NCBI RefSeq assembly: GCF_029407905.1
Contig: NC_073627.1
Coordinates: 161,391,697 to 161,455,696, forward strand
Length of the DNA: 64,000 nucleotides
Source of the DNA: Bubalus kerabau
Taxonomy: Eukaryota; Chordata; Mammalia; Artiodactyla; Bovidae
Direction: 5' to 3'
Part shown: positions 10,521 through 21,422 of the stretch, piece after piece
How positions within the stretch are numbered: the stretch's first letter is position 1
Layout of the letters: each line of letters begins with the position of its first letter
The notes under the pieces: model-generated
What the model was told of the DNA's origin: nothing
What the model saw: only the letters and a program-made list of their open reading frames with translations
Databases searched by the model: none
Position numbers and translations under genes: made by a program

Positions 10521-13440
10521 ACTGTGCCAAGAGTTAACTGACTTCTTAGGGACTGGTTTATAGCAACCACATTCTCAAGAGACAGGTGGTAAAGCAGATA
10601 CTGGCAGGTTTGTTAATTTAACATGGAAAACCAAATACCTCCAACAAATTCAGGGCACTCTACCTGGTATTAGATACAGAGACTTCAATTATTTGGAAAT
10701 GAATATGTCATCAGAAGGTTGCTCAGTAACAAAGAATCAGAGCAAAGGAATTGGACGCTCTTTAGGAATCTTTTAATGAAGCAATCTCTCCTGGTCTCCC
10801 AATCCTGATCTCTTTTCTCCTGGTTAGACTGTGTCTTTGGATAGTTGTTCTGCATTGGCCGAAACCGCTTTTTTTCTTCACTTTAGTAGGCAAGACTTCT
10901 CTTTTGTTTACAGGAATATGCACACTGCAGATGGCTCGGGGATACTTTTCTTTGTTTTAGCCTGGTCACTTTAGGAAGGTGAGGACACTGCATGTAATAC
11001 AGTCAGTTGTTTTTAAACTGTATGGTTATGTCTGCAGATAATTAAACTCTTAGATAAATAGGATGGTTTTATCTACCTTCAAGCATTGAAGTGACCTTGC
11101 CACAGCTCCTTTAGAAATGGCAACACCAGTACTCATTGGTCCCAATTAGACTCATAAAACATTTCCATTTTGCACTGCAGAGAGACTAGCAATTTTGACT
11201 CTGTAATGTGTCTTCATGGTGAATGCCTTGGTCACTTCTCAAGGTTACTTGGTGTTAACAGTAGTATTCTCTTCATTTTTAGTAGATGATTTATAGATAT
11301 ATTTAAATGTGTTTCAGAAAGTTAAACATGTCAGCATATGTCAAAACACTTAAATTATAATGAAAGTCTATGACCTTAGCACAAACATGATGTCAATATC
11401 AAAAGACCTCTTGCTATAATTAATGTCCTCCGTGAATTGAATCTCTTTGAAATGACTTTTACCATGCTCTTAAACAAGTTGACTACTTTACATATTCCCT
11501 AACTGAAATATTCCTAGCATTAATTTTTATGGAATTAAAGAATTTTAAAAGCTAGAAATTATTTGATCTTTCTCAGAGTGGGAAGACTTTTGTCTCTAAT
11601 AACAGCGTAATAAAGGAAATTTTGTCTCTATTAATAGAGTATGATATCCAATTTAATTTGTATCCACATGGTAAGAAAAACTATTATTGTGAAATAATGA
11701 ATAAAGTCCAGAAAAGGAAGTTGCATAAGTCTGAATATCTGATACATACATAGTAGGGACTCAAGTAATTTCAAATGGGATCTTTAAGTTTGTCATCATG
11801 GTGTAAAGTTTTTATTACAAAAGAATTTACATTGCTTTGACTTGAAATTACTTTGTATTTTTTAACTTTTTACTTTATATTGGAATACAGCTGATTAACA
11901 ATGTTGTGATAATTTCAGGTGGACAGTGAGGGAACTCAGCCATATGTATACATTGTATCCATCCTCCTCCAAACTCACTGAGATTAGTTTTAGACATCTC
12001 TCCTTCAATTTTAAATAAATAAATGGTTACCAAGTGCTAGCTAGTCAAGCAAACACCCATGCCCTAGTCAGGAGCACTAGGTTAGATGTCATAGTATATT
12101 CATAAGAAATTAGGGTTGCAAAGAATTTATACTTATTTCATGACATGTAATTGTTCTGGTTTATTGATTTATAAATGTGCAAATTTTCTTTGATTTGATC
12201 TTATAGGCCATACTTCACTTATGTTTGTCAATTTCTAAATTATTTATTCTTAAAAATAATAAAATCAATAATAACTTCTGGGCTATAGTTTCCTATAACT
12301 TGCTTGAAAATCATTTGTCAACTAAATTGTTGGTCTTTTAAGCAGTTTTTAATAGAGCTTCCAATAAGACTACTGAGTTAACTGTTTTCAACCTGTTATA
12401 CAGTCAGTGAACATGCATTTATGTTGTGCTAAGCGCTGGGAACACAGTGTGAATGAAAACGAATGAGGTGCCATCTTTCATCTGTGTGACTCCTTGAAGA
12501 CTTGAACTACATCTTATATTAACATGTGGACTTCCATTTTTGGCTAGGTCCTACCACAAGGGCTCCTTTTGCATTTAGGAATATACATTTTGCCTGGCAG
12601 TTTTCCACCCCGCTCTCTGGTTGTATTCTCATGTGTCAGAGGGACTCACACTTATGCACTTGGCAGAGCAGCTGAAAAACACAGTGTTCTCTGAAGACAT
12701 ATTGCTGATCTGGTGTGCAAATGAGGAAGATTTTTTTTTCTGCAAAAATAGGACTCTACTGCATGAATAAATTATATAATTATAATCAGGAATACATTGT
12801 TTCACATATTAAAAAGCTGTTGAATAAAACAAAGTTGAAAGCTTTGAAAATAAATTTGAGCCAGTGAAAGGAGAGTTAAGTATTTAAATAACATTATTTG
12901 AGAATGCTGATGGATTGAAGAATCAATGAGTGCATTAAGGTTAGTAGAGGATATTCAAGAGTCATCCTTCATTGGACTCTAATCATGATGACAATCATAC
13001 TCAGCAAATGTGCTCAGAGTATATCCAGGAGACGTTCTCCAGATGTCTTGCCTACCCTCGCTTGCCTGACCCATAAACGTGGCCAGCAGAACAGTCAAAG
13101 AGGTTTGAGAAAAGTGACAACGGCAAAAGCACAAGAATTTCCCACCAGCTGGCAGGGGATCACCATCGACAACCTGCACATGCAGTTTCTGACTCTTGTC
13201 TGGGATTCTGGCACAGGGCTCAGCAGATATTCAGGTGTTCTTCATGCCGCTGTTATACACAAGTGTGTATCTAGGTTGTTGAATGACTCAACTGTGTGGA
13301 GTGATTCTCCTGAAAAAGATCATGCCCTATCCAGCTCTGAGTTCTCTGTATGAAGGTTGAGCCTTCACACAGAAAGAATTGTTCAGAAGTTTGTTGTATA
13401 TGTAAATGAAGAAAACAGCATTTTTCTAATCATATATGGT
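10521..13440. other. Gene-poor interval
   Basis: Mostly unclassified A/T-rich DNA. It contains an antisense L1 3' tip (11858-11996) and an L2/MIR-like patch near 12395-12460 ('gtgctaagcgctgggaacac'). A 122-codon frame at 12985-13353 overlaps a more G/C-rich patch. I recognise no domain, the opposite strand is open over part of it, and there is no other support for coding. Confidence 0.5.
11858..11996 (-). mobile_element. L1 3' end fragment, antisense
   Basis: Reverse strand carries 'tacatatggctgagttccct', 'gtccacctgaaattatcac' and 'aacattgttaatcagctgta' before an A-rich end, which is a typical artiodactyl L1 3' UTR. Confidence 0.75.
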
Positions 13441-13441
13441 A

Positions 13442-13655
13442 TGCTGTGCTGTGCTTAGTCGCTGAATCATGTCTGACTTTTTGTGACCCCATGGACTGTA
13501 GCCCACCAGGCTCCTCTGTCAATGGGGATTTTCCAGGCAAAAATACTGGAGTGGGTTGCCAAGCCCTCCTCCAGGGGATCTTCCCAACCCAGGGATCAAA
13601 CCCAGGCCTCCCGCATTGCCAGTGGATACTTTACCATCGGAGCCATCAGGGAATG
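13442..13655 (-). repeat. Bov-tA-type SINE, antisense
   Basis: Nearly full-length antisense SINE: 'cccatggactgtagcccacc', 'ccaggggatcttcccaaccc', ending at 'ggagccatcagggaa'. I could not find a convincing target duplication. Confidence 0.9.
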
Positions 13656-14365
13656 ATGTAAATAATGTATCTTGTGAAGACAAATATAATTCAACACCAA
13701 GAGTTCAGTGACAGTTCAACAGGGTTGACTCATGCACTCACTAAGTTCACTAGCATCCTGTTTTTGAATATTCTTCCTTATGGCCAGTTTGGCTGCTAAA
13801 GGCCACACCATTCGCCAGGGTGCTTCATCTTGGATAACAAAGAGGATACAGAAAGATGTTTCAAGCAGCTTGCCTTGCTTATGAGGTAAGCAGCTAGTGT
13901 CCTTCGAGACTTAAAGAAAAATGGGATTCACTTGGCTCAGTGGCCTTAGAATATCTGTTGTAGGAAACCTAGTTATCACAATTTAATAAGCTCTATATTG
14001 TTATTTTTTGTTTAAAACATGATGCATGACTGCTAATATTTCACTACTTTAAAAACCTCTCCTTTCCTACCTTTGTGCTCTTCCTGTTTTCTACTGATTC
14101 AGTATTTGCTAGTCATGTACCAGATGTAAGTGCAATACCACTGTGTGAGAAAAAAAAAAAAAAGAAAAAAAAGAGAGGGAAGGGGAGAGGGAGAAAGAAA
14201 AAAAAAAAGCAGCGATAACTTATCATTGCTTTTTAGCATAAGATTCTATGATACATTTTAAACAGGGGCTCTGTCATGATTTTTAAAAGTCACTGCCCCT
14301 AAAAAAGGAAATCAACCAGAAGATATTTATAATACCCTGCAGGAAACTAGTTTTAAAGACTTGTA
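13656..14365. other. Unclassified interval with a purine tract
   Basis: Apart from the purine-rich tract at 14149-14210 I see no gene or named repeat. Confidence 0.5.
14149..14210 (+). repeat. Purine-only tract (A/G low complexity)
   Basis: About 60 bases of almost pure A and G on the plus strand: A runs flanking a 'gagagggaaggggagagg' core. Such mirror-like polypurine runs can adopt triplex structures and vary in length. Confidence 0.85.
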
Positions 14366-15455
14366 TTATGAGTTGAATTGTTATCCTTGAATATTCACAT
14401 GGTGTAGTCCTAACTCCCCAACTCAGAATGTGACCTTACTTGGAAACAAGGTCATTGCAGATATAATTAGTTAAGATGAGGTCAGACTGGGGTAGGATAA
14501 GCCCTTTCTTATAAAAAGGGAAATTTGGTGGAACTGAGCTGCAGCAGAACTGGACTGCGGTATCCAGAGTGGCTTCACCCAAATGCCTGGTCTTTCCACA
14601 TGGTAGCTCCAGCGGAGCAGCCAGACTGCTTCCATGGTGCCTCAGGGTTATAAGACTAAGTGTTCCAAGAGCTAAGAAGTAAAAGCTGCCACTTTCTTAA
14701 GGCCTGGGCTGAAAAACTGGTGAACAACGTCTGCAATATTTTATTAGAGCAAGCACAGGGTTTGCTCACAGGTCAGGGGAGGGGACACAGACCCAGGCCC
14801 TGCTCTAGAGTGTGTAGGCCAGAAATGTGCAGCTTTCCTTAATCTGCCCATGCCTTTTATCAAAGATCATTTCCATGTGTAATGTGAAAAGCCATTACAT
14901 AAATTACGATTAATAGATCATTTTGATTTTTCCAAATCTTTTTTCAGGCAAGGGTTTATAAATTCAGAGGATAAACATATCTTCCAATCAGCCCCTACTT
15001 TGTCCCCTTCAGTCAGCATTTATATGTCTCATTGTATCCTGTGTGTATTTATTTCTTTATAATTATATTTATAAGTGATTTAATAGCCCTTCAAAAATTA
15101 TAGTATCCTTAAGCACCTTGTCTTCTACATCCTATGTCTTTTCTCTCAGAGGATAAAATAGGTGGAAGAAAGGGAGATTTAGACACAGAAATGATCACAG
15201 GACTATGCAAAGATGAAGGCAAAGATTGGGGTGATGCTTCTCTAAGCCAAGTAATGCCAAGGATTTCTAGCAGATCATCAGAAGTTAGGCAAGATACAGA
15301 ACAGAGTCTCACAGCCTTCAGAAGGAACCAACCCTGCCAACACTTGACTTTCATCTTGTGGCTTTGAGGACTGCTAGGTAATATAATTCTGTTATCTAAG
15401 CTGCCAGAGTGTGATCTTCTGTTGTAGCAGCCCTAGCAAATGAATACACTTTCTT
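14366..15455 (+). mobile_element. MLT1-type MaLR LTR, split by a 643-bp insertion
   Basis: The left half (14366-14526) has 'attatgagttgaattg', 'aatgtgaccttacttggaaa' and 'ttagttaagatgaggtca'. The right half (15170-15455) has 'gatgaaggcaaagattgggg', 'cagaaggaaccaaccctgcc' and 'gcagccctagcaaatgaata'. Together they are one old, non-coding, ERVL-MaLR long terminal repeat in the plus direction. The break carries an imperfect 11-bp duplication, 'aagggaaattt' (14516-14526) and 'aagggagattt' (15170-15180). Confidence 0.75.
14527..15169. mobile_element. Unidentified 643-bp insertion in the MLT1 LTR
   Basis: Lies between the two imperfect 11-bp copies described for the MLT1 LTR. Its left third is G/C-rich, with 'gtctttccacatggtagctc' and 'agctgccactttcttaaggc', which resembles other old mammalian interspersed repeats. 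The rest is A/T-rich. No open frame of note, no terminal repeats and no poly-A tail that I can see. Confidence 0.45.
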
Positions 15456-15847
15456 TGAGGTCATTGACTGGAGACAATAGTTTCTGTCTTGTCAAGACAG
15501 GCTACCTCCACACTCCCACTCCCACTAAAACCACACAGTGGGACAACTGAGTTCTGCCTTGGCTGAAGGGTTAAAAATCACTTAATATTGAAATAAACAC
15601 TGTGTCTTATCTGGGGCCTACACTAAGCAGATCAGCATTAGAGCACAGGTGCTCTTCACAGAGCTTTCCTATTGTTTATCCTGAGCAATGGTGAAGTCAA
15701 GGAGCCGCTGACTGATGCATTACATAATGTAAGAGATATTAATAAGTTCAAGGTCAGGGATAAAGCCTTCTCTTGGTATTGCTATTTCCCGTATATTTCA
15801 GCTCAGTGCTGAGAACAGCACTATTACTTATTATTTAATCTTTGATA
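15456..15847. other. Unclassified interval
   Basis: Nothing recognisable: no coding frame and no repeat family I can name. Confidence 0.5.
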
Positions 15848-15858
15848 TAAGACACTAT

Positions 15859-16074
15859 AAGGACTTCCCTGGTGGCTCAGATGGTAAAGCGTCTGCCTAC
15901 AATGTGGGAGACCGGGATTCAATCCCTGAGTCGGGAAGATCTGGAGAAGGAAAAGGCAACCCACTCCAGTATTCTTGCCTGGAAAATCCCATGGATGGAG
16001 GAGCCTGGTAGGCTACAGTTCATGGGGTCGCAAAGAGTTGGACACGACTGAGCGACTTTATTTTTCATTTTTCA
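15859..16074 (+). repeat. Bov-tA SINE, first of a tandem pair
   Basis: Complete copy from 'ggacttccctggtggctcag' to 'gacacgactgagcgacttta' and a T-rich spacer. It is flanked by 11-bp copies 'taagacactat' at 15848-15858 and 16075-16085. Confidence 0.93.
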
Positions 16075-16085
16075 TAAGACACTAT

Positions 16086-16300
16086 GGACTTCCCTGGTGG
16101 CTCAGACAGGAAAGAATCCACCTGCAATGTACGAAATGTGGGTTCGATCCCTGGGTTGGGAAGATCCCCTGGAGAAGGGGATGGCAGCCCACTCCAGCAT
16201 TCTTGCCTCGAGAATCCCCATGGGCAGAGAAGCCTGGTGGACTACAGTCCTTGGGGTTGCAAAGAGTCGGACACGACTGAGCAACTAACACACACACACG
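16086..16300 (+). repeat. Bov-tA SINE, second of a tandem pair
   Basis: Same orientation and family as the copy upstream but clearly a different sequence (for example 'gaatccacctgcaatgtacg' where the first copy has 'gcgtctgcctacaatgtggg'). It ends in a short ca repeat. It is flanked by 'taagacactat' (16075-16085) and 'taagacactac' (16301-16311). Confidence 0.93.
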
Positions 16301-16311
16301 TAAGACACTAC

Positions 16312-17559
16312 AAGTCTCTTCGATAGTTCGTTTTTGTTTTAAAATATTCTTAATAAAAATATAAGTAAAGTAACTTTTTCACTGCTTGTAGCTATCAATA
16401 ACAATAGGTAGAAAACAAACCAGTGAATTTCTGTTTTTTGTTTTTGTTTTTTTCCGAGAAAGCGATACAATAAGGTGGGCTCAGAGAAAGAAAAATTAGT
16501 CTCTGCTGCCATCTAATGGACATAGAGGGTTATAACAGTATGGAGCTAAATTTAACTTCAATCCTTTCACGAAACAGTTAAAACCACTTGGAAAAACGCA
16601 AGATGTAGAGTTCACATATAGAGCTGCTTCCTATTTCAGCACTAGGTAGGCCAGTGTAGCCTTTATTTGCTTGTAGCTTTTGCTGGCTTACAGGAGCATG
16701 ACCTCTGTGATGAGCCATTTATTCAATTATCTAATTTCTATTCAGCCACTTCTGTTTCCCAGGCACTGTAATGGTAATCAAAAGTGTTATAAGACACTTT
16801 ATCCACAAAATAGGCAATCATACGATATAAAGGAGTCATACTTAAATTAAATAAATTTATTCTGCACTTGCTACTCTACCAGAAATATTAAAAATCTTAT
16901 CCATTTTAGTTACTCTTTCCACTACAGCCCTCCCTCTGTCCATTTGGATCCATTTTTGCTTGCTTTCATCTCCCTGGACTTTCTAAGCCGTTCGCTTTGC
17001 CCTCAGGCTCCTGGTTTAGCTGAAACCACCTTTTGTTGTGGTGATTCTTTTAATCACACTTTTCTGACTTTGCTCCCAGAAATTTTTCTTAAATATGATT
17101 TTTTAAAACTCTAACTTCTATACCTGCCTTAGAGAACCCAAAAGGCCAGCAATTGTACTGGGAAGCAAAAATGACACCACATTAGATCTTCAGGCCATGA
17201 TGTCCCTCTCCACTGGGAATGAGACAATGTCTTCTTTACTCTCTGTTCAGGAAATGGAGTACACACACAGTTCTGTGCACCCAGCTGTCAACAATTCCAT
17301 CACATTCGGCCTAAAGCATAGCTTTGCTGGTGTCTGTGTTCAAGAAAGTTGCCAGAACGCTTATCAGGTGGGTATGCTCCCTGACACCACAAAATAAAAT
17401 TCACTACTACTTAGAGAGCCGATCAGTATGGATTTTGGCAGGCAGATTACTTCACAGGACTCTCCAATTTTTCCCCCCAGGTCTTAATAATAGGCCCTGA
17501 GAATGTTTCTGAGAAAGTATGAAATAGCCAGCTGAGTGACCATATCCACTACTCTGGGT
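16312..17559. other. Unclassified interval
   Basis: About 1.2 kb without a recognisable gene or repeat. It includes one CTCF-like motif at 16506-16519. The short frame at 17197-17397 has no recognisable content. Confidence 0.5.
16506..16519 (-). promoter_or_regulatory. CTCF-like motif
   Basis: 'ctgccatctaatgg' on the plus strand reads 'ccattagatggcag' in reverse, one base from the common CTCF core pattern CCASYAGRKGGCAG. This is a sequence match only; occupancy is unknown. Confidence 0.35.
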
Positions 17560-18425
17560 TGTACTGTGTCTCCCACAGTTCAGTTCATAAGATGAAATCA
17601 TAAACTCCAGTACCTCAGAATGTGACCACATTCAAAGACAGGATTTTATTTCAAATTTTTATTGGAGTATAATTGGATTTACACTGTTGTGTTTCAGATG
17701 TACAGTGAAGTGAATCAGTAATACATATACATATATCCACTCTTTTTTTTTTTAGATTCTTTTTACATATAGGCCATTACAGAGTATTGAGTAGATTCCT
17801 CTATGCTATACAGCATGTTATTATTTAGTTATCTATTTTATATATAGCCAGGTATATAAGTCAGTCCAAATCTCCCAATTTATCCCTCCCTCATCTTTCT
17901 CCCCTGGTAACCATAAGTTTGCTTTCTACATCCACAACTCTACTTCTGCTTTGTAAATAAATTCATTCATATATTTTTTTAAGATATCACATATAAACTA
18001 TATCATAAATTTGTCTTTCTGTGTCTGACTTGTTTCACTCAGTATGACAATTTCTAAGTCTATCCATGTTGCTGCAAATGGCATTATTTTGTACTTTTTA
18101 AAAAGAGATTATTAAGTTAAAATGAGTTTGTTAGGGCAGGCCCTAATCTAATACTATGGTGTCCTTGTAATAAGAGGATATTTGGATACACAGAGACATA
18201 CCAGAGTGGTGCATTCAGAGAGATTGCCGTGCAAATACACACCTGTGTAGATGGCAACCACCTACAAACCGAGGAGAGAGGCCTCAGAGGTCTCCTCAGG
18301 AGAGAAACCAACCCTGCCAACCCCTTGATTGTAGATGCCCAGTCTCCAGCACTTGTAGAAAATAAGTTTCTGCTGTTTAAGCCTTGATAATGGGTTCAGG
18401 CAGCCTACCAAACTAACACATCCTC
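17560..18425 (+). mobile_element. MLT1-type MaLR LTR, split by an L1 fragment
   Basis: The left part (17560-17644) includes 'tactgtgtctcccacag' and 'cctcagaatgtgaccacatt'. The right part (18100-18425) includes 'gggcaggccctaatctaata', 'gtccttgtaataagaggata', 'gaaaccaaccctgccaaccc' and 'gtttctgctgtttaagcctt'. Both match a single plus-strand MLT1 LTR interrupted by antisense L1 DNA. Non-coding. Confidence 0.75.
17645..18095 (-). mobile_element. L1 3' UTR fragment, antisense, inside the MLT1 LTR
   Basis: 'tttattggagtataattgga' at its left edge, 'tgtgtttcagatgtacagtg', 'gctatacagcatgttatta' and 'catgttgctgcaaatggcat' are typical antisense L1 3' UTR phrases. It is 5' truncated at the right. Confidence 0.8.
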
Positions 18426-18866
18426 CTGTGCAATAACCCTAATCTTGGTTCAGCTATCTTTCCTCTCCAGAAAAGTTGACTCCATGGAGTCTTCAGCTTA
18501 AGTAACAAACCTACTTCTTACAAGATAAGGTTATCTTTTTGATAGTCTTGACTCTGCTTTGGGAAAGCTAATGATTTCTCAGCCAGACTTATGTCCACTC
18601 AGGATGAATGACTGTTTTCTTTAGGGGAGATCAGTAAAGGATCAGAAACATTCTCTCAGCCCCGCATATTCATCAGGTCACTTCCCTCATGATTCATCTA
18701 TGCAGATAGATCCTCCTGAAATGACTTAAAGTGAGACATCTTTCATGTTGCTCCCAGGAACTTCTAGAATGCGTCAAAATAAGACATTAATGAAGCACAT
18801 TTCGATCTCTGCTGAGAGCTCATTTTCCTCTTTTCCCAATTTTCTCAAATTACATTCAACTATTTG

Positions 18867-19050
18867 GGGCTTCCCTGGTGGCTCAGATGGTAAAGAACAT
18901 ACCTACAAGGCAGGAGACCTAGGTTCGATCCCTGGGTCGGGAAGACCCCGTGAAGAAGGAATGGCAAACCCACTTCAGAATTTTTGCCTGGAGATTTCCA
19001 TGGACAGAGGAGCCTGGAGGGCTTTTCAGTTCATAGGATAACCGAATCGG
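18867..19050 (+). repeat. Bov-tA SINE, diverged 3' end
   Basis: Begins 'ggggcttccctggtggctca' and keeps 'aggttcgatccctgggtcgg'. The tail is degraded ('ggataaccgaatcggacac'). Confidence 0.88.
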
Positions 19051-19096
19051 ACACTTATAATGTTGATTCCCAGAATCACGTTATACGGTATAGTGA

Positions 19097-19110
19097 ACAC
19101 CAGGTGGCGC
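19097..19110 (+). promoter_or_regulatory. CTCF-like motif just past a SINE
   Basis: 'acaccaggtggcgc' differs by one base from CCACCAG(G/T)GGCGC-type CTCF cores. It lies about 50 bases downstream of the Bov-tA end. Sequence match only. Confidence 0.4.
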
Positions 19111-19177
19111 TTTAACCCAAGTTATACACATCAATTTATCCGACTCCCTCAGCACTCCGACTCTTCCATTCAGTTTC

Positions 19178-19286
19178 TTTCTTTTTTTAAATTTATTTTA
19201 ATTGGAGGCTAATTACTTTACAATACCGTAGTGGTTTTGCCATACATTCACATAAATCAGCCATGGGTGTACATGTGTTCCCCATC
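19178..19286 (-). mobile_element. Ruminant L1 3' tip with target duplication, antisense
   Basis: Reverse strand: 'gtgtacacccatggctgatt', 'ggcaaaaccactacggtatt', 'gtaaagtaattagcctccaa' and an A-rich tail. Flanked by the 12-bp repeat 'ccattcagtttc' at 19166-19177 and 19287-19298. Confidence 0.9.
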
Positions 19287-19440
19287 CCATTCAGTTTCAT
19301 TGCCAGAGCTTAAATTTCAGTCTTATTTTTTATCATTTCTCCCCACTCTCACCAAAGTGATGTTCAAAAAATTCAAGCCATATTCATACTGCTTTTTTCC
19401 TGGTAAAGAAAACCCTTCTTTAGTACCTAAAATCTGAGCT

Positions 19441-19637
19441 GGTGGTGGTGGTTTAGTCACCAAGTCGCGTCCAACTTTGAGAGCCCGCTAGTCTCCTCTG
19501 TCCATGTGATTCTTCAGGCAAGAATACAGGAGTGGGTTGCCATTTTCTTCTCCAGAGGATCTTCCCGACCCAGGAATCGAACCTGGGTCTCCTGAATTGC
19601 AGGCAGATAATGTACCGACTGAGCTATGAGGGAAGCC
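19441..19637 (-). repeat. Bov-tA SINE, antisense
   Basis: Antisense copy beginning with a ggt triplet run and ending 'gagctatgagggaagccc'. The box-B-like part reads 'aggttcgattcctgggtcgg' on the reverse strand. Confidence 0.9.
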
Positions 19638-20204
19638 CAAAAAAACACTCCTAAATTGATATAAACAATGTTCTGTGACAATTCCAGCCTTATTACCTAC
19701 TACTCCTTTCATATTTAATGATCAGATAAAACCAATCCACTTACCTTTTCCTGACTGCCAAATGACATTTTACCACTCCAAATTTAACTACATGTTATTC
19801 TACTTATCCTGGAAGGCTTTTCTTTCACATACTTGTGTGGATACCCTTAATAACCTCCTAAATTCAATTCTGCTATCAACTCTTCCAGGAAATCCTATGT
19901 AATCCATTCCCAGATGACAGAAAAGGTTACTCATTCAATCCCATGCCTCACAAATAACTCATCTTTATACCATATTTCTAGAACTAAGAAGATGGTAAGG
20001 GAAGGGTTTATACTTCATCATCTTCTAATCATCAACACCTAAAAAAGTAGTAGAAAACTGGTTGTTGTTAATTAAGCCATTTGAAAAAGATCAAAGTGGA
20101 GCAGGAGAAACATGGTGTTTGTTTGCCTGCCTGCTTGCTTTTTTGCAGGGCAGCAGGAATGGGAATGTTAAAAATGTTGATTTCGCAATAACTGGGTTAT
20201 ATAA
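19638..20204. other. Unclassified interval
   Basis: No named repeat and no supported coding frame. Confidence 0.5.
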
Positions 20205-20895
20205 GTAAGAAGAGCCTCTCAGTCCAGCAGAGGTTATGCCCAAGTGCTGGTGAGGACAGAGAAGTTGAAATCCTTATGCACTGTTAGTGAGAAGGTAAAA
20301 TAGTGTGGCCATTATTAGAACATTAAATAGCCTCCTCAAAAATTAACACTAGAACTACCAGATGACTAGTAACCCCACTTCTGGGTATATGTCTAAGAGA
20401 ATTCAAAGTATTACCTTAAAGAGATACCTCTATGCTCATGTTTAATGCAGCATTACTCACAATAGACAAGAGAAAGAAGTAATCCAAACGTCACATTAAC
20501 AATTGAAAGGATAAAGGAAATGTGGTGTATACAAAAATAGAATATCCTGCAGCTTTAGAAGAAAAGGGATTCCTGTCACATCCTACAACATGAATGAACC
20601 TCAAGGACATTATACTAAGTAAGCTAGTCACAAAAGAACAAATGCTATATGATTTCTACCCAGATGAAGTAGTCAAACTTATAAAAGCTGAAAATAGAAA
20701 GTTGGTTTCCAATGATGGAGGGAACAAGGATTATCATATAGTGGCTACAGAGTTTCAGTTTTGCAAGATGAATAAGTTCTAGAGATCTGATGCACTATAA
20801 TGTGAATATGCTTAACATAACTGAATTGTACACTTAAAATTGGTTAAGTCGGTAAATTTAAACAATTTTGCCACAGTTAAAAATTTTTAAAGATA
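20205..20895 (+). mobile_element. Old L1 3' end (ORF2 tail and 3' UTR)
   Basis: Carries the conserved order of L1 ORF2 end phrases: 'gcactgttagtgagaaggta', 'ccccacttctgggtatatgt', 'gcagcattactcacaataga', 'tcctacaacatgaatgaacc', then 'aattgtacacttaaaattgg' of an older L1 3' UTR. Many stops, non-coding. Confidence 0.8.
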
Positions 20896-21422
20896 TATTT
20901 ATTTCAATTCCTTCTATATATAGACTAGAAAAAAGGCAGAATGTAAGGATATGGGCAAAAAGAAATAGCAACAAAAAGATAGTTTAAAGACTTTCTTCCT
21001 TTTCCTAAGATCAAGAATAAGGCAAGATATTTCTTTAACAATAAATACCAGAAAGTGAATGTAAAAAAAAAAAATCCCTTTGAAAATTGCATCCAAAAGA
21101 ACCCCCAAAATACTTGTTACTGAGTCCAAGTTTGCTCTGCTTGCTGCACAACAGGCCAATGAATCTGAGAGATGAGGGGTTGAGGCAAGGGAAATACTTT
21201 AGGAAACCAGCACAACGAGAACACAGCAGACTAGTGCCTCAAAATAACCATCTCAGTGGGGTCTGGATGGCAGACTCTTTTATTGAACAGACAGAAAAAA
21301 GCAATGAGGAATGAAAGTCAAAAGGCAAAATAGAGAGGGGAAGCAAAGTGAAAGGGTCTTCAGTCTTGGACAACATCTCCAAGGGAATGGCTTGCCTTTG
21401 GAGGGGGTGTGTTAATCTCTTC
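20896..21422 (+). other. Old L1-like and unclassified DNA upstream of a BovB
   Basis: 'cctaagatcaagaataaggc' near 21004 and 'aaattgcatccaaaagaac' near 21083 look like scraps of L1 ORF2. From about 21125 the sequence is unclassified; 'ttttattgaacagacagaaa' and its G/A-rich surroundings could be LTR-derived, but I cannot show that. It continues after the BovB insertion, at 22761. Confidence 0.4.

Noticed and set aside
12985..13353. 122-codon open frame in a slightly G/C-rich patch
   Set aside because: No recognisable domain, no splice or promoter context, and part of the opposite strand is also open. Chance is the simplest explanation.
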